Of a DNA stretch of 21,331 nt, positions 14,422 to 21,331 are shown in pieces. Location of the stretch: NCBI GenBank assembly GCA_046727955.1, contig JBKPDO010000329.1:1-21331 (forward strand), read 5' to 3'. Every line of letters starts with the position of its first letter. Position 1 is the first letter of the stretch. The notes below the pieces were generated by a model. It saw only the letters and a program-made list of their open reading frames with translations, was not told the DNA's origin and did not search any database. Both the position numbers and the translations under genes were made by a program. The stretch comes from DASVXQ01 sp046727955. GTDB taxonomy: Bacteria > Actinomycetota > CALGFH01.

Positions 14422-14530
14422 GGCCGCTCCTCGTGATGGCTGCGCAGTGCCGCCAACCAACCTTTCCGGAAGCGGCGCCCCGGACGCAAGGGCCTCGCCC
14501 GGCTGACTGGGCTCGCGTCTTGAAGCTCGG

Positions 14531-14559
14531 TTGCCACAGGGAATGTGTACACATAGACT
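14531..14559 (+). promoter_or_regulatory. vapBC promoter with operator palindrome in its spacer
   Basis: TTGCCA (14531-14536) and TAGACT (14554-14559) are separated by exactly 17 bases, a good sigma-70-type spacing. The perfect 12-bp palindrome ATGTGTACACAT (14543-14554) fills the spacer up to the -10 box, where a VapB-VapC complex could block polymerase. The ATG at 14569 lies nine bases after the -10, so transcripts would be leaderless or nearly so. Confidence 0.65.
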
Positions 14560-14568
14560 GTGGACACG

Positions 14569-14823
14569 ATGAACGTGACTTTGTCAATTGACGCCAACCT
14601 CGTCGAACGCGCCAGGGAGATCGCCCGGCAGCAGGGCAAGAGCCTGAACGCGCTCATCCGTGAGTATCTCCAGAGCCTCACGGCCACGTCGCGCGGCTCG
14701 AACCTGGCCGGTCAGTTCGAGCGCCTCTGGGCCGAACGGGCCGGCCACTCCGGCGGTTGGCGGTTCGACCGCGAGGAGCTGTACGACGAGCGGGTCGGCC
14801 GGCGGACTGACGGCAATGAGTGA
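14569..14823 (+). CDS. VapB-type ribbon-helix-helix antitoxin
   Basis: The 84-residue product begins MNVTLSIDANLVERAREIA and continues with QQGKSLNALIREYLQSL, a ribbon-helix-helix DNA-binding and dimerisation domain. An acidic/aromatic C-terminus (FERLWAERAGHSGGWRFDRE) would wrap the toxin. It neutralises the downstream PIN-domain RNase and likely represses the operon through the palindrome just upstream. ATG at 14569 fits the family; GTG at 14560 would add three residues. It overlaps the toxin gene by eight bases. I leave the symbol empty because VapB families are numbered per genome. Confidence 0.85.
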   Translation: MNVTLSIDANLVERAREIARQQGKSLNALIREYLQSLTATSRGSNLAGQFERLWAERAGHSGGWRFDREELYDERVGRRTDGNE

Positions 14824-15247
14824 GCGGGTCTTTGTTGACACCAACGTCTTCGTCTATGCGGAGGACGAGGATGAGCCCGCCAAGCGGGCCGTGGCCCAGC
14901 GCTTGATCCAGGAGCTCGCTGCCGAGGAGCGCGCGGTAGTGTCGACACAGGTGCTGTCGGAGTATATGGTGGCGGCTCGACGCAAGCTGGGGCTGTCGCT
15001 GGCCGCCTGCCGCCAAGCCGTCCTGCTCATGTGTCAGCTCCAGGTCGTCAGCATCCGCCCCGAGCACGTCCTCAGTGCGATCGATCTGGCCAGCCTGCAT
15101 TCGTTGTCACTGTGGGACGCGCTGATCCTCCGCGCCGCAGCGGTCTCGGGCTGCGCCCGTATGCTGAGCGAGGACCTGAACCACGGCCAGGTGATCGGCG
15201 GGGTCCGTGTGGAGAATCCCTTCCGAGACTCCGCCACATCCCCGTAG
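14816..15247 (+). CDS. VapC-type PIN-domain RNase toxin
   Basis: The 143-residue PIN protein has the four acidic residues that bind Mg/Mn: Asp8 in VFVDTNVFVY, Glu49 in STQVLSEYM, Asp101 in LSLWDALIL and Asp120 in MLSEDLNHG. VapC toxins cleave tRNA or rRNA when the antitoxin is degraded. The ATG at 14816 lies inside the antitoxin's last codons (ATGAGTGA), a typical translational coupling. Length and motif order look intact, so the module is probably functional. It separates the selD region from the next gene block. Confidence 0.9.
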   Translation: MSERVFVDTNVFVYAEDEDEPAKRAVAQRLIQELAAEERAVVSTQVLSEYMVAARRKLGLSLAACRQAVLLMCQLQVVSIRPEHVLSAIDLASLHSLSLWDALILRAAAVSGCARMLSEDLNHGQVIGGVRVENPFRDSATSP

Positions 15248-15378
15248 CCAGCATCATCCGGGGAGCACCATTGGACACCCGGCTCGTCGAGGACCTGGTC
15301 GAGCCGCCGTCTGTTTAGGATAGGCTTGCGGTATTCCCGGGCGTGCTCGCCCGCGTGTCCCGTGCTCTGAGGAGTCCA

Positions 15379-16107
15379 GTGCTCGCTGGGATCTTGCAGG
15401 ACGCCTGGCGCCAGTGCCGGCGCCGCCCGATCGCCGTCGCGCTCGCGGTGGTGTTCGCGCTCGTGTCGCTTCCCATTGCTCAGTCAAGCGTCACCGTGCA
15501 GCGGGCGGTCACCGTGCCGCTGCTGGTGGCGAACCTGCTGCTCGAGCTGTTCCTGATCGCCTACCTGTTCGGCGGGCTGGCGCCCACGCCGCCGCGCGCC
15601 GCCGAGGCGGTCAGGGCCGCGCGCCGCTCGTTCCTCCCAGGCGTCCGGGCCTACCTGCTGAAGGTGGCCTACGCGCTGCCAGCCTTCTTCATCGGCGTGC
15701 TGCTGCTCAACCCGCGCGACAGCGGCCCGCTGTCCGCTGGCGACCAGGCCAAGTTCCTCATCGGCCTGGCACCGCTGATCGCCTTCGCGTGGGCGTTCCT
15801 GGCCGTGCTGAACCAGCGGGTGGTGCTCGACCGCGAGCGCAGGGCGGTGCGCGCGGCGGCGTCCTCACACCGTGTGGCCGCGGCGAACTTCCCGATCTGC
15901 CTGCTGATCGCTCTGCTGGAGACGCTGTCGCTGCTGCCCGCTGCCCTGCCGAGCAGCGGCCTGGCCGGGCTGGCCGCGGTCTCGTTCGTGCTGGCGCTGC
16001 TGGGGCCGTTCCAGATCGCCATGAGCAACTCGCTGTTCCAGCGCACCCGCTCGCTCCAGTCGCTGGAGCCGGAGGCGCGCCAGCGCGACCGGAACCGCTC
16101 CCTGTAG
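15379..16107 (+). CDS. Hypothetical multi-pass membrane protein
   Basis: The 242-residue product has about five to six hydrophobic helices: PIAVALAVVFALVSLPIA, VPLLVANLLLELFLIAYLFG, YALPAFFIGVLLL, FLIGLAPLIAFAWAFLAVL, a helix around NFPICLLIALLETLSLLPAA, and LAAVSFVLALLGPFQIAMSN. I do not recognise a named family; the layout resembles DUF4013/YihY-like or 'glycerophosphoryl' membrane domains only in general pattern. I chose the GTG at 15379 because GAGGAG lies four to five bases upstream; GTG at 15343 would add 12 residues without such a site. The positively charged C-terminus (RQRDRNRSL) suggests a cytoplasmic end. It converges with the rhomboid gene. Confidence 0.7.
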   Translation: MLAGILQDAWRQCRRRPIAVALAVVFALVSLPIAQSSVTVQRAVTVPLLVANLLLELFLIAYLFGGLAPTPPRAAEAVRAARRSFLPGVRAYLLKVAYALPAFFIGVLLLNPRDSGPLSAGDQAKFLIGLAPLIAFAWAFLAVLNQRVVLDRERRAVRAAASSHRVAAANFPICLLIALLETLSLLPAALPSSGLAGLAAVSFVLALLGPFQIAMSNSLFQRTRSLQSLEPEARQRDRNRSL

Positions 16108-16113
16108 CTCCGC

Positions 16114-16172
16114 CGCCAGGGCCGGGCCTCGGCGCGCCTCGAGATCCCTGGCGCGCCTCGAGATCCCTGGCG
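16114..16172. terminator. Inverted repeat between convergent genes, with 19-bp tandem duplication
   Basis: CGCCAGGG (16114-16121) can pair with CCCTGGCG at 16146-16153 or at 16165-16172. The two partner sites lie in exact 19-bp tandem copies (16131-16149 and 16150-16168) containing GGCGCGCC and CTCGAG. The location between convergent stops suits a bidirectional terminator with two alternative folds. Confidence 0.45.
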
Positions 16173-16176
16173 GGGC

Positions 16177-17070
16177 TCAGACCCCGGTGCAGCTCGGGCC
16201 CGCGGGGACGCTACGGATCGCGACGGCCACTAGTACGACGCCGACCACGAACGGGATCGCCAGGGCGCCATACTGCAGCGCGCGAGAGGTCCAGTCGCGC
16301 CCCCTCGGGGCGACGTCAAGGAGCGCCATGGCCGCAAGCCCGGCCAGGAAGCCGCCACCGTGGGCGAAGTTGTCGATGTTGGCGGAGCGGGCGCCGATGA
16401 ACAGGTTGAGCGCCAGCACGATCAGCAGGTTCTGCAGCATCGTGCGCCCGCCCGCGGTGCGGCGGCGGTAAGAGAAGGCGACCAGCGCGCCGAGCAGCCC
16501 GAAGATCGCGCCCGAGGCGCCGACGCCGAGCTGCGTGTGGCTGAACGCCAAACTGGCGCCCGCGCCGGCGAACCCGCTGCCCACGTACAGCGCCAGGAAG
16601 CGGACCCGGCCGAGCATCGACTCCAGGATCGGCCCGAAGATGAACAGCGCGTAGCTGTTGAAGGCCCAGTGGATCACCCCGGCGTGCAGCACCATGGGGG
16701 TGAGCAGCCGCCAGTACTGGCCGTCCTGGGCGATGGCCGGGCCGTTCAGCGCCCCGAGCCGGCACAGCGCCTTGACCGACGGCTCCAGCAGGCCCGCGGT
16801 CCCACCGCTCATCACCGCCTCGATCACCAGCATGACGGTGTTGATCGCGAGCAGCGCCAGCGTGACCACCGGCCGGTCCGTCTCGCCCAGCCGCCGCACC
16901 CTGGTCCGGTCCCTGGCGTCGTCGGGGCAGAGCTGGCCGACGGGCACGGGCACGGCGCACTCGCCACAGATCGGCCGGCCGCAGCGAGAGCAGCGCAGCC
17001 CCGTCACCCGGTCGGGGTGCCGGTAGCAGGTGATCGCTGGCTGCTGCTCGACTCTTGGGGGCTGATCCAT
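16177..17070 (-). CDS. Rhomboid intramembrane serine protease with N-terminal zinc-finger-like domain
   Basis: The 297-residue product cleaves membrane proteins within the lipid bilayer. Residues 15-49 hold cysteine/histidine pairs (CYRHPD, CSRCGRPICGECA, LCPDDA) like a small B-box-type zinc finger found in actinobacterial rhomboids. Then come six helices with HWAFNSYALFIFGPILE (His134, Asn138), the catalytic Ser186 in VGASGAIFG, and His237 in NIDNFAHGGGF, completing the Ser-His dyad. ATG at 17070 is 28 bases after the glycosyltransferase stop, so they may form an operon. In mycobacteria a rhomboid gene (Rv1337) lies between cysM and murI; here it is ~5 kb away. Confidence 0.9.
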   Translation of the reverse strand: MDQPPRVEQQPAITCYRHPDRVTGLRCSRCGRPICGECAVPVPVGQLCPDDARDRTRVRRLGETDRPVVTLALLAINTVMLVIEAVMSGGTAGLLEPSVKALCRLGALNGPAIAQDGQYWRLLTPMVLHAGVIHWAFNSYALFIFGPILESMLGRVRFLALYVGSGFAGAGASLAFSHTQLGVGASGAIFGLLGALVAFSYRRRTAGGRTMLQNLLIVLALNLFIGARSANIDNFAHGGGFLAGLAAMALLDVAPRGRDWTSRALQYGALAIPFVVGVVLVAVAIRSVPAGPSCTGV

Positions 17071-17098
17071 GTCCCTACATCGTCGCCGATCGCAGCGC

Positions 17099-18328
17099 TT
17101 ATCGTGCGAGGAATCCTGGGATCGCAGGGACTTTGAGCTCAGGAGGGGAGGGGAGCTCGGTGCCGGAGCGCAGGGCGTCGATGGTGGAGATCAAGTGGTC
17201 GGCGACCGCGTCCCAGGACAGCGGGGCGACGGCTGCCTGCCGCAGCGAGCGGCGGCGGTCCCGGTCGCGCTTGAGGGCGCCCTGGATGGCGCGGGCGAAC
17301 TCCGAAGGGTCTCGCGCGATCCACACCAGCCGCCGCAGCTCCTCGGCGCCTGCCACCGCGGTGGTGACCACCGGCAGGCCGGCGGCCAGGTAGCCGAACA
17401 GCTTCTCGGGCACCACCGCGCGGGTCGCCGGTGCGACCTGGTGCGGCGCGATGGCCACCTCCGCCGCCGCCAGGTAGTCGGGGAGCAGGTGGTAGGGCCG
17501 CGGGCCGATCACGTAGACGTTGCGCGCTCCTTCGAGCAGGGGAATGAGGAAGTCGGCGGCCGGCCCGACGAACACGAAGCTGGCGTCGGTCAGGCGCTCG
17601 GCCGTGCCGCGGATCAGCCCCACGTTGAGGTAGGCGCGCATCGAGCCCGCGTAGATGATCACCGGGCGCGGCAGGTCGGCCAGCTCTGCCGCGGGCTTGC
17701 CGCGGGCGAGTCCCTGGTCGGCGCCGACGGGGTGCAGCACTGTGCGCGGGTTGAGCTTGCGGAGCTCGTCCACCATCTCCTTGGTGCCCGCCCACACCAG
17801 ATCGGCGCCGGGGATCTCGGCCTGGTAGATGTCGTCGAGCGCCTGGCGCTCGTCGGCGTCGGGCGGGTAGCCGGCGCGGGCGTCGCGGCGCGTCACGGCC
17901 ACGCGGATGACGCCGCGACCGCCGAGACGGCGGGCCAGGTCACGGCCGAACGGGTGGACCAGCGCCTGCAGCATCAGCAGCGGCCGCGCGAATGCCTGCT
18001 TACGCTCGAGCAGCTCGACGGTGCGATCCAGGGCGGCATCGGGCCGGTCCGGCTCGGCCGCCGGGGTGAACAGCAGGACACCGTCGTCCTCGACCCCGTC
18101 GAAGCGGCGCAGCTGGCTCTCCATGTCCTGCTCCCAGCGCGGGTCGCGCAGGCGCGTGCGCAGCTCTGCCGGGTCGGCCGGCGGCTGCACGTGGAAGACC
18201 TGGTCGACGCGCTGATGGCGGGCGAGCGCGCGGGACAGCAGCTCGTCCCCCCTCCCGTACAAGCCCCAGTCATCCGAAGCCCAGGTCTTCAGCACGTTGT
18301 ACTTCGACGGCTCCTGCTCGTCCGCCAA
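17099..18328 (-). CDS. Glycosyltransferase family 1/4-type (GT-B) protein
   Basis: The 409-residue product is a GT-B glycosyltransferase. The C-terminal nucleotide-sugar domain shows PRPVIIYAGSMRAYLNVGLI, FVFVGPA, VYVIGPRPYHLLPDYLAAAE and the donor-binding stretch PEKLFGYLAAGLPVVTT, with Glu-Lys as expected. The N-terminal half contains WGLYGRGDELLSRAL and VRVAVTRRDA-type segments around an acceptor domain, resembling TuaH-like or other cell-envelope polysaccharide enzymes; the sugar and acceptor are unknown. I chose TTG at 18328 because AAGGAGG lies eight bases upstream; a longer frame to 18454 runs into the hairpin repeats. No signal peptide is seen. Confidence 0.8.
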   Translation of the reverse strand: MADEQEPSKYNVLKTWASDDWGLYGRGDELLSRALARHQRVDQVFHVQPPADPAELRTRLRDPRWEQDMESQLRRFDGVEDDGVLLFTPAAEPDRPDAALDRTVELLERKQAFARPLLMLQALVHPFGRDLARRLGGRGVIRVAVTRRDARAGYPPDADERQALDDIYQAEIPGADLVWAGTKEMVDELRKLNPRTVLHPVGADQGLARGKPAAELADLPRPVIIYAGSMRAYLNVGLIRGTAERLTDASFVFVGPAADFLIPLLEGARNVYVIGPRPYHLLPDYLAAAEVAIAPHQVAPATRAVVPEKLFGYLAAGLPVVTTAVAGAEELRRLVWIARDPSEFARAIQGALKRDRDRRRSLRQAAVAPLSWDAVADHLISTIDALRSGTELPSPPELKVPAIPGFLAR

Positions 18329-18403
18329 TTCCGTAGCCTCCTTACGTCTCCCCTGGGGTCGTGGCCTGGGACCCTCGTGTACCACCCACAGCCCTTGATC
18401 CAT

Positions 18404-18525
18404 GTGGGGGGAGCTCGCTCCCCCCCACGGCCCCCCCAAGAGCGCCTGTGCCATGTCGTCCTGGGGAGGTCGCTCCGAGTGGGGGAGCTCGCTCCCCCCA
18501 CGGCCCCCAAGAGCGCGTGTGCCAT
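18404..18525. repeat. Two copies of a ~50-bp G/C hairpin repeat
   Basis: Copies at 18404-18454 and 18479-18525 share a strong hairpin (GTGGGGGGAGC, loop TC, GCTCCCCCCCAC in copy 1; one G/C shorter in copy 2). Both then have CGGCCCCC...AAGAGCGC and TGTGCCAT. They occupy the divergent spacer upstream of the glycosyltransferase gene. Confidence 0.75.
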
Positions 18526-18561
18526 AGTCGCCGGCATCCTTGCCATAGTCGCCGGCATCCT
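18520..18561. repeat. Exact 21-bp tandem duplication
   Basis: Two exact copies of TGCCATAGTCGCCGGCATCC plus T lie at 18520-18540 and 18541-18561, directly after the second hairpin copy. The whole divergent spacer 18329-18639 is made mostly of such repeats. The only other sign is a TACGCT at 18628-18633, six bases before the next ATG, fitting a -10 for a leaderless transcript, with a weak -35 (TTACCG, 18605-18610). Confidence 0.75.
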
Positions 18562-18639
18562 ATCGGGCATGGCCTCGATACCGACCTTCGAGCGGTGCTC
18601 CGCGTTACCGCCTGGCCTGGTCGCGCGTACGCTGCCTCT

Positions 18640-19824
18640 ATGACAACCACCCCATCCCGGACCGGCCCGCCCGCGCCGACCCTGCCGCGCTACGGCGAGG
18701 CGTCACTGGCCGACCTGCTGCCCTCGCTCCTGGCCGCCCTCGACGTCCCGGGGGTCCCCAACCCGCTCGGGATCGAGCCGCTGCGCCGGATCTGCCTGCT
18801 GGTGGTGGACGGCCTCGGATGGGAGGCGCTGCTCGCCAGCCGTGCCTGGGCACCACTGCTGGCCGAGGCGGCGGCGCGGGGACAGCCGCTCACCACCGGC
18901 TTCCCCTCCACCACCTCGGCCAGCATCGCCTCGATCGGCACTGGCCTGCCGCCGGCCGAGCACGGCATCGTCGGCTACACCATCGCCCTGCCGGGCATGA
19001 ACCGCGCCTTCAACTGCCTGCGCTGGGCGCCTTACGGCATCGGGGCGGCCAAGGACCTGCGCGGCGAGGTCGTGCCCGAGCAGTTCCAGCCGAACGCGAC
19101 CGCCTTCGAGCGGGCCGCCGGCGACGGCGTCGCGGTGACGCTGGTCGGCAAGCGCGAGTACGCCAAGTCTGGCTTCACCCGAGCGGCGCTCCGCGGCGGC
19201 TCCTACCTGGCCAGCCAGTCGCTGGGCGACGAGGTGATAGCCGTGCTGCGCGGGCTGGCCGCCGGCCGGCGCAGCCTGGTGTACGCCTACCACCCAGACC
19301 TCGACCGTACGGGTCACGTCCGTGGGGTTGGCAGCGAGGCGTGGCGGCTCGAGCTTGCCCACATCGATCTGCTGGTCCGCCAACTCGCCGAGCGGCTGCC
19401 GCGCGACGCCGCACTGGTGGTGACGGGCGACCATGGCATGGTCGATCTACGACCGGAGCAGCGCCTGGACCTGTCGGATCACCCTGAGCTTGCCGCGGGG
19501 GTGCGGCTGCTCGCGGGTGAGGCGCGCGCCCGCCACGTCTATGCGGAGCCGGGCGCGGCCGGGGACGTGCTGGCCGCTTGGCGGGCGCTGCTTGGGCAGG
19601 CGATGTGGGTGGTGACGGGTGAGGAGGCGGTTGAGGCTGGCTGGTTCGGGCCGCGGGTCGCGGGGTGGGTGCGGCCGAGGATCGGCGACGTGGTGGCGGC
19701 GGCGTTCGAGCAGGTCGGCGTGATGCAGCGTGAGATCGACCCGACGCAGGCGCAGCTGACGGGACACCACGGGTCTATGACGACGGCGGAGCAATTGGTT
19801 CCGCTGCTGGAGTTGAGGTCGTAG
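18640..19824 (+). CDS. Type I phosphodiesterase/nucleotide pyrophosphatase family protein
   Basis: The 394-residue product belongs to the alkaline-phosphatase superfamily (PF01663-like), metal-dependent hydrolases of phosphodiester or phosphonate bonds. Two-metal ligands are visible: Asp in LLVVDGLGWEAL, the nucleophile Thr in FPSTTSASIASIGTGLPPAE, Asp and His in YAYHPDLDRTGHV, Asp-His in VVTGDHGMVDL, and His in TGHHGSMTT. The family's usual length and order are kept. The ATG at 18640 has no Shine-Dalgarno motif but a TACGCT six bases upstream, consistent with a leaderless mRNA; longer frames run through the spacer repeats. Substrate is unknown. It is divergent from the glycosyltransferase gene. 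Confidence 0.85.
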   Translation: MTTTPSRTGPPAPTLPRYGEASLADLLPSLLAALDVPGVPNPLGIEPLRRICLLVVDGLGWEALLASRAWAPLLAEAAARGQPLTTGFPSTTSASIASIGTGLPPAEHGIVGYTIALPGMNRAFNCLRWAPYGIGAAKDLRGEVVPEQFQPNATAFERAAGDGVAVTLVGKREYAKSGFTRAALRGGSYLASQSLGDEVIAVLRGLAAGRRSLVYAYHPDLDRTGHVRGVGSEAWRLELAHIDLLVRQLAERLPRDAALVVTGDHGMVDLRPEQRLDLSDHPELAAGVRLLAGEARARHVYAEPGAAGDVLAAWRALLGQAMWVVTGEEAVEAGWFGPRVAGWVRPRIGDVVAAAFEQVGVMQREIDPTQAQLTGHHGSMTTAEQLVPLLELRS

Positions 19825-19928
19825 GCGCGGGGCTTGCAGCGTACCCGACCTTGCCGGGTGGGACGCAGGTTGCCCCACGCCGTGCGCGGTGATCGTCTAC
19901 AGCACCTCGTCCTTGTCGAGCCAGCGGC

Positions 19929-20126
19929 TCAGGCGGATGGCGTGGCGCGACCGCTGAGGCGGCGCGCCCCGACACGGGCTATGGCGGCGCCGGTCAAGAG
20001 CGACATCAAGGCGACAAGGCAGCCGCTCGTCCCGACGGGCGCGCTCTGCGGCGCCTCGTCGAGGTAGTTCTCGTCTTCCTGCCAGTCCGGGATGCCGTTG
20101 TCGTCCCTGTCCCTGCCCCTGTTCAT
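19929..20126 (-). CDS. Small EF-hand-like single-pass membrane protein
   Basis: The 65-residue product begins MNRGRDRDDNGIPDWQEDEN. The DRDDNGIPDWQED pattern resembles an EF-hand/dockerin or thrombospondin-type calcium loop (D-x-D-x-N-G-x-x-D). It is followed by a hydrophobic segment, SGCLVALMSLLTGAAIARVG, and a basic tail, so one membrane helix is likely. Purine-rich GGGGGAGAGG lies directly before the ATG at 20126. Such short proteins are easily missed, and I do not know a named family. Function is unknown; calcium binding is inferred. Confidence 0.5.
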   Translation of the reverse strand: MNRGRDRDDNGIPDWQEDENYLDEAPQSAPVGTSGCLVALMSLLTGAAIARVGARRLSGRATPSA

Positions 20127-20395
20127 CCTCTCCCCCGCCTGACCCCGCAATACCGCAGCGCACCATCTTGGACGCATCCGGTAGCCGCGGCAACTCCCCC
20201 CGAATCCGCCACCAAGCGGACGGCCGACCGAGTCGCGCCGGTCCAGCCACCCGGCCAGTCCTCCACCTACTCTCCCCCGCCGGCCGCCTCACCGGCCAGA
20301 GCCTCTCGGTGACCGGCGATCTCGACCCCTGTGCCTTCGAGGGCGAGAAGTGAGAAGGTCGGTTTGGGACGGCTTTCGCGCTGGAGGAGCGGGTG
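20127..20395. other. Spacer between the small membrane protein and HAD genes
   Basis: About 270 bases separate two divergent genes. A 61-codon plus-strand frame (20168-20353) is open, but its composition and lack of a ribosome binding site do not support a gene. The last part holds the GGAGGAG site of the HAD gene. No clear promoter, terminator or repeat is seen. Confidence 0.4.
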
Positions 20396-21016
20396 ATGGC
20401 GGTTCGGGCGGTCGTGTTCGACGTCGGCGGGGTCCTGGAACACACGATCGACACCAACCTGGAGGGTCGCTGGGAGGAGCGGCTGGGGCTCGAGCCCGGT
20501 GAGTTCTTCGAGCGGATGCGCCGGTCCGGCCTTGGGCGGGATGCCAATCTGGGCAGGGTCTCGGATGCGGAATTCTGGCGTGGGATGGCCAAGCTCTACG
20601 GGCTGGATCAGCGCATGCTGGACGAGCTCACGCACGACATGTGGGAGTGGTACGCGGGCGCGCTGAACACCGAGCTGGCCAGGTATTTCCGGCGCCTGCG
20701 CCCGCGCTATCGCACGGCCATTCTCAGCAATGGCGTAGAAGGTGGCCGGCGCGAGGAGGAGGCACGCTACGGCTTCGCCGAGATGGCCGACGTGCTCGTC
20801 TACTCCTACGAGGAAGGGATGGAGAAGCCCGACCCGCGGATCTACCGGCTCACCTGCGACCGGCTCGGCGTCCGCCCTGACGAGGCGGTCCTCCTGGACG
20901 ACGTCGAGGCGAACGTGGCGGGGGCTCGCGCAATAGGGATGCGCGCGGTGCTGTTCGAGCACACGGCTCAGGCGATCGCCGACGTCGAGGAGTGCCTGAC
21001 CGACACGGCCGGCTGA
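20396..21016 (+). CDS. HAD-superfamily hydrolase-like protein (DxGG variant)
   Basis: The 206-residue product has HAD motifs I to IV: VVFDVGGVLEH at the N-terminus, AILSNG (motif II), Lys in YEEGMEKPDPRIY (motif III) and VLLDDVEANVAGA (motif IV). A helical cap lies at residues 15-90. In motif I the second Asp of DxD is Gly (DVGG), a variant common among HAD-IA proteins, and it removes the usual general acid, so a phosphatase role is uncertain. I chose ATG 20396 with GGAGGA seven bases upstream; GTG 20393 would add one residue. Substrate is unknown. Confidence 0.85.
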   Translation: MAVRAVVFDVGGVLEHTIDTNLEGRWEERLGLEPGEFFERMRRSGLGRDANLGRVSDAEFWRGMAKLYGLDQRMLDELTHDMWEWYAGALNTELARYFRRLRPRYRTAILSNGVEGGRREEEARYGFAEMADVLVYSYEEGMEKPDPRIYRLTCDRLGVRPDEAVLLDDVEANVAGARAIGMRAVLFEHTAQAIADVEECLTDTAG

Positions 21017-21060
21017 GGCTCGGCGACGCGGCCGACGCTGACCAAGCTGATGCGGCGGTC

Positions 21061-21167
21061 GCCGCTTAGCGGCCCCCGCTCGGCAACCTTGCCGGGGTCA
21101 CCACGACGGACCTGCACAGGCTCGTGCTGGGTAGGAAACGTTGCCGTGCGGGGACCCCTTAGCCGCC
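21061..21167. repeat. ~107-bp palindromic element, copy 2
   Basis: The left arm (21061-21090) reads GCCGCTTAGCGGCCCCCGC then TCGGCAACCTT. The right arm (21136-21167) reads AAACGTTGCCG then TGCGGGGACCCCTTAGCCGCC. The arms are near reverse complements with longer similarity than in copy 1. The core includes TTG, CCGGGGTC, ten bases, then ACCTG, as in copy 1 (467-562). It lies between convergent genes and its right arm contains the TAA stop (21159-21161) of the next minus-strand gene. It could form a strong stem and act as a terminator there. Confidence 0.65.
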
Positions 21168-21331
21168 TCCGGCACGTGTTGGAGTCGCTGACCTGACCAG
21201 CGCCGGGTCGACACGCATGACCCCGTCGGCGGTGGCCACCCACACCGCGCCCGCCGCAGCCGCGACGTCGACCAGGTTGGCCTCGCCGACGCGCAGCTTG
21301 GCCACGGTCCGCCAGGTGGTAGGGTCGGTGC
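21159..21331 (-). CDS. Beta-propeller-like protein, C-terminal end (runs off window)
   Basis: Fifty-six codons at the 3' end are visible. They encode TWRTVAKLRVGEANLVDVAA, then AGAVWVATADGVMRVDPALV, and a final ATPTRAGGG before TAA. The 'GAVWVATADGVMRVDP' pattern is typical of propeller blades (NHL, YVTN or ligand-binding sensor propellers), where each blade ends with a W-V-A-x-x-x-G-V motif. The last residues and stop codon are supplied by the right arm of the palindromic element. The main body and function cannot be seen. Confidence 0.5.
   Translation of the reverse strand, partial: TDPTTWRTVAKLRVGEANLVDVAAAAGAVWVATADGVMRVDPALVRSATPTRAGGG

Noticed and set aside
20168..20353. 61-codon frame upstream of the HAD gene
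   Set aside because: No ribosome binding site, no recognisable domain, and a Pro/Ser/Arg-rich composition typical of chance frames in high-GC DNA.
1..21331. CRISPR arrays, rRNA, tRNA, insertion-sequence transposases, phage genes
   Set aside because: None seen: no regularly spaced direct repeats, tRNA cloverleafs or DDE/integrase motifs were found by eye.

Overview
The window is high-GC DNA with frequent GTG/TTG starts, tight stop/start overlaps and Shine-Dalgarno motifs. It carries the actinobacterial cysteine-biosynthesis set mec-cysO-cysM, followed by murI, an Rv1339-type metallo-beta-lactamase-fold gene, rph and rdgB. That order matches Mycobacterium tuberculosis (Rv1334-Rv1341), with the rhomboid gene moved elsewhere. 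I conclude an actinomycete-type actinobacterium; the species cannot be named from this sequence.

Layout. (1) 1-6.8 kb is a decaying accessory zone. It starts with the edge of a DUF7144-like membrane gene and a repeat-rich spacer. It also holds two remnants of MalT/LuxR-type regulators, a small unknown gene behind twin AT-rich operator-like sites, an intact diacylglycerol-kinase gene and an intact DUF6069-like gene. Around them are a PAP2 phosphatase gene lacking its catalytic core, an M48 protease gene with a frameshift and an in-frame UAG, an XRE-regulator fragment and a truncated formyl-THF cyclo-ligase-like gene. (2) 6.8-7.9 kb: an ABC ATPase without its permeases, sharing a CTAG with the convergent rdgB stop. 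(3) 7.9-14.4 kb, minus strand: rdgB, rph, MBL-fold phosphodiesterase-like gene, murI, cysM, cysO, mec, then selD. (4) 14.5-15.2 kb: a vapBC toxin-antitoxin pair with a clear promoter/operator. (5) 15.4-19.8 kb: a membrane protein, a rhomboid protease, a glycosyltransferase and a type I phosphodiesterase/nucleotide pyrophosphatase. (6) 19.9-21.3 kb: a small EF-hand-like membrane protein, a HAD-like hydrolase and the 3' end of a beta-propeller-like gene.

How the genes work together. CysO is the thiocarboxylate sulfur carrier, CysM joins that sulfur to O-phosphoserine, and Mec releases cysteine from CysO-Cys. MurI supplies D-glutamate for peptidoglycan. Rph and RdgB mature tRNA ends and sanitise nucleotides.

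Most notable: (a) CysO is extended 65 residues beyond its functional Gly-Gly end by a nearly perfect 84-bp tandem duplication with terminal inverted repeats; (b) a ~100-bp palindromic element is present at both ends of the window (467-562 and 21061-21167), alike in arms and core; (c) short GC-rich tandem repeats sit at many gene ends and spacers, lengthening several proteins; (d) broken genes cluster in the first 6.8 kb while the remaining 14.5 kb looks intact.
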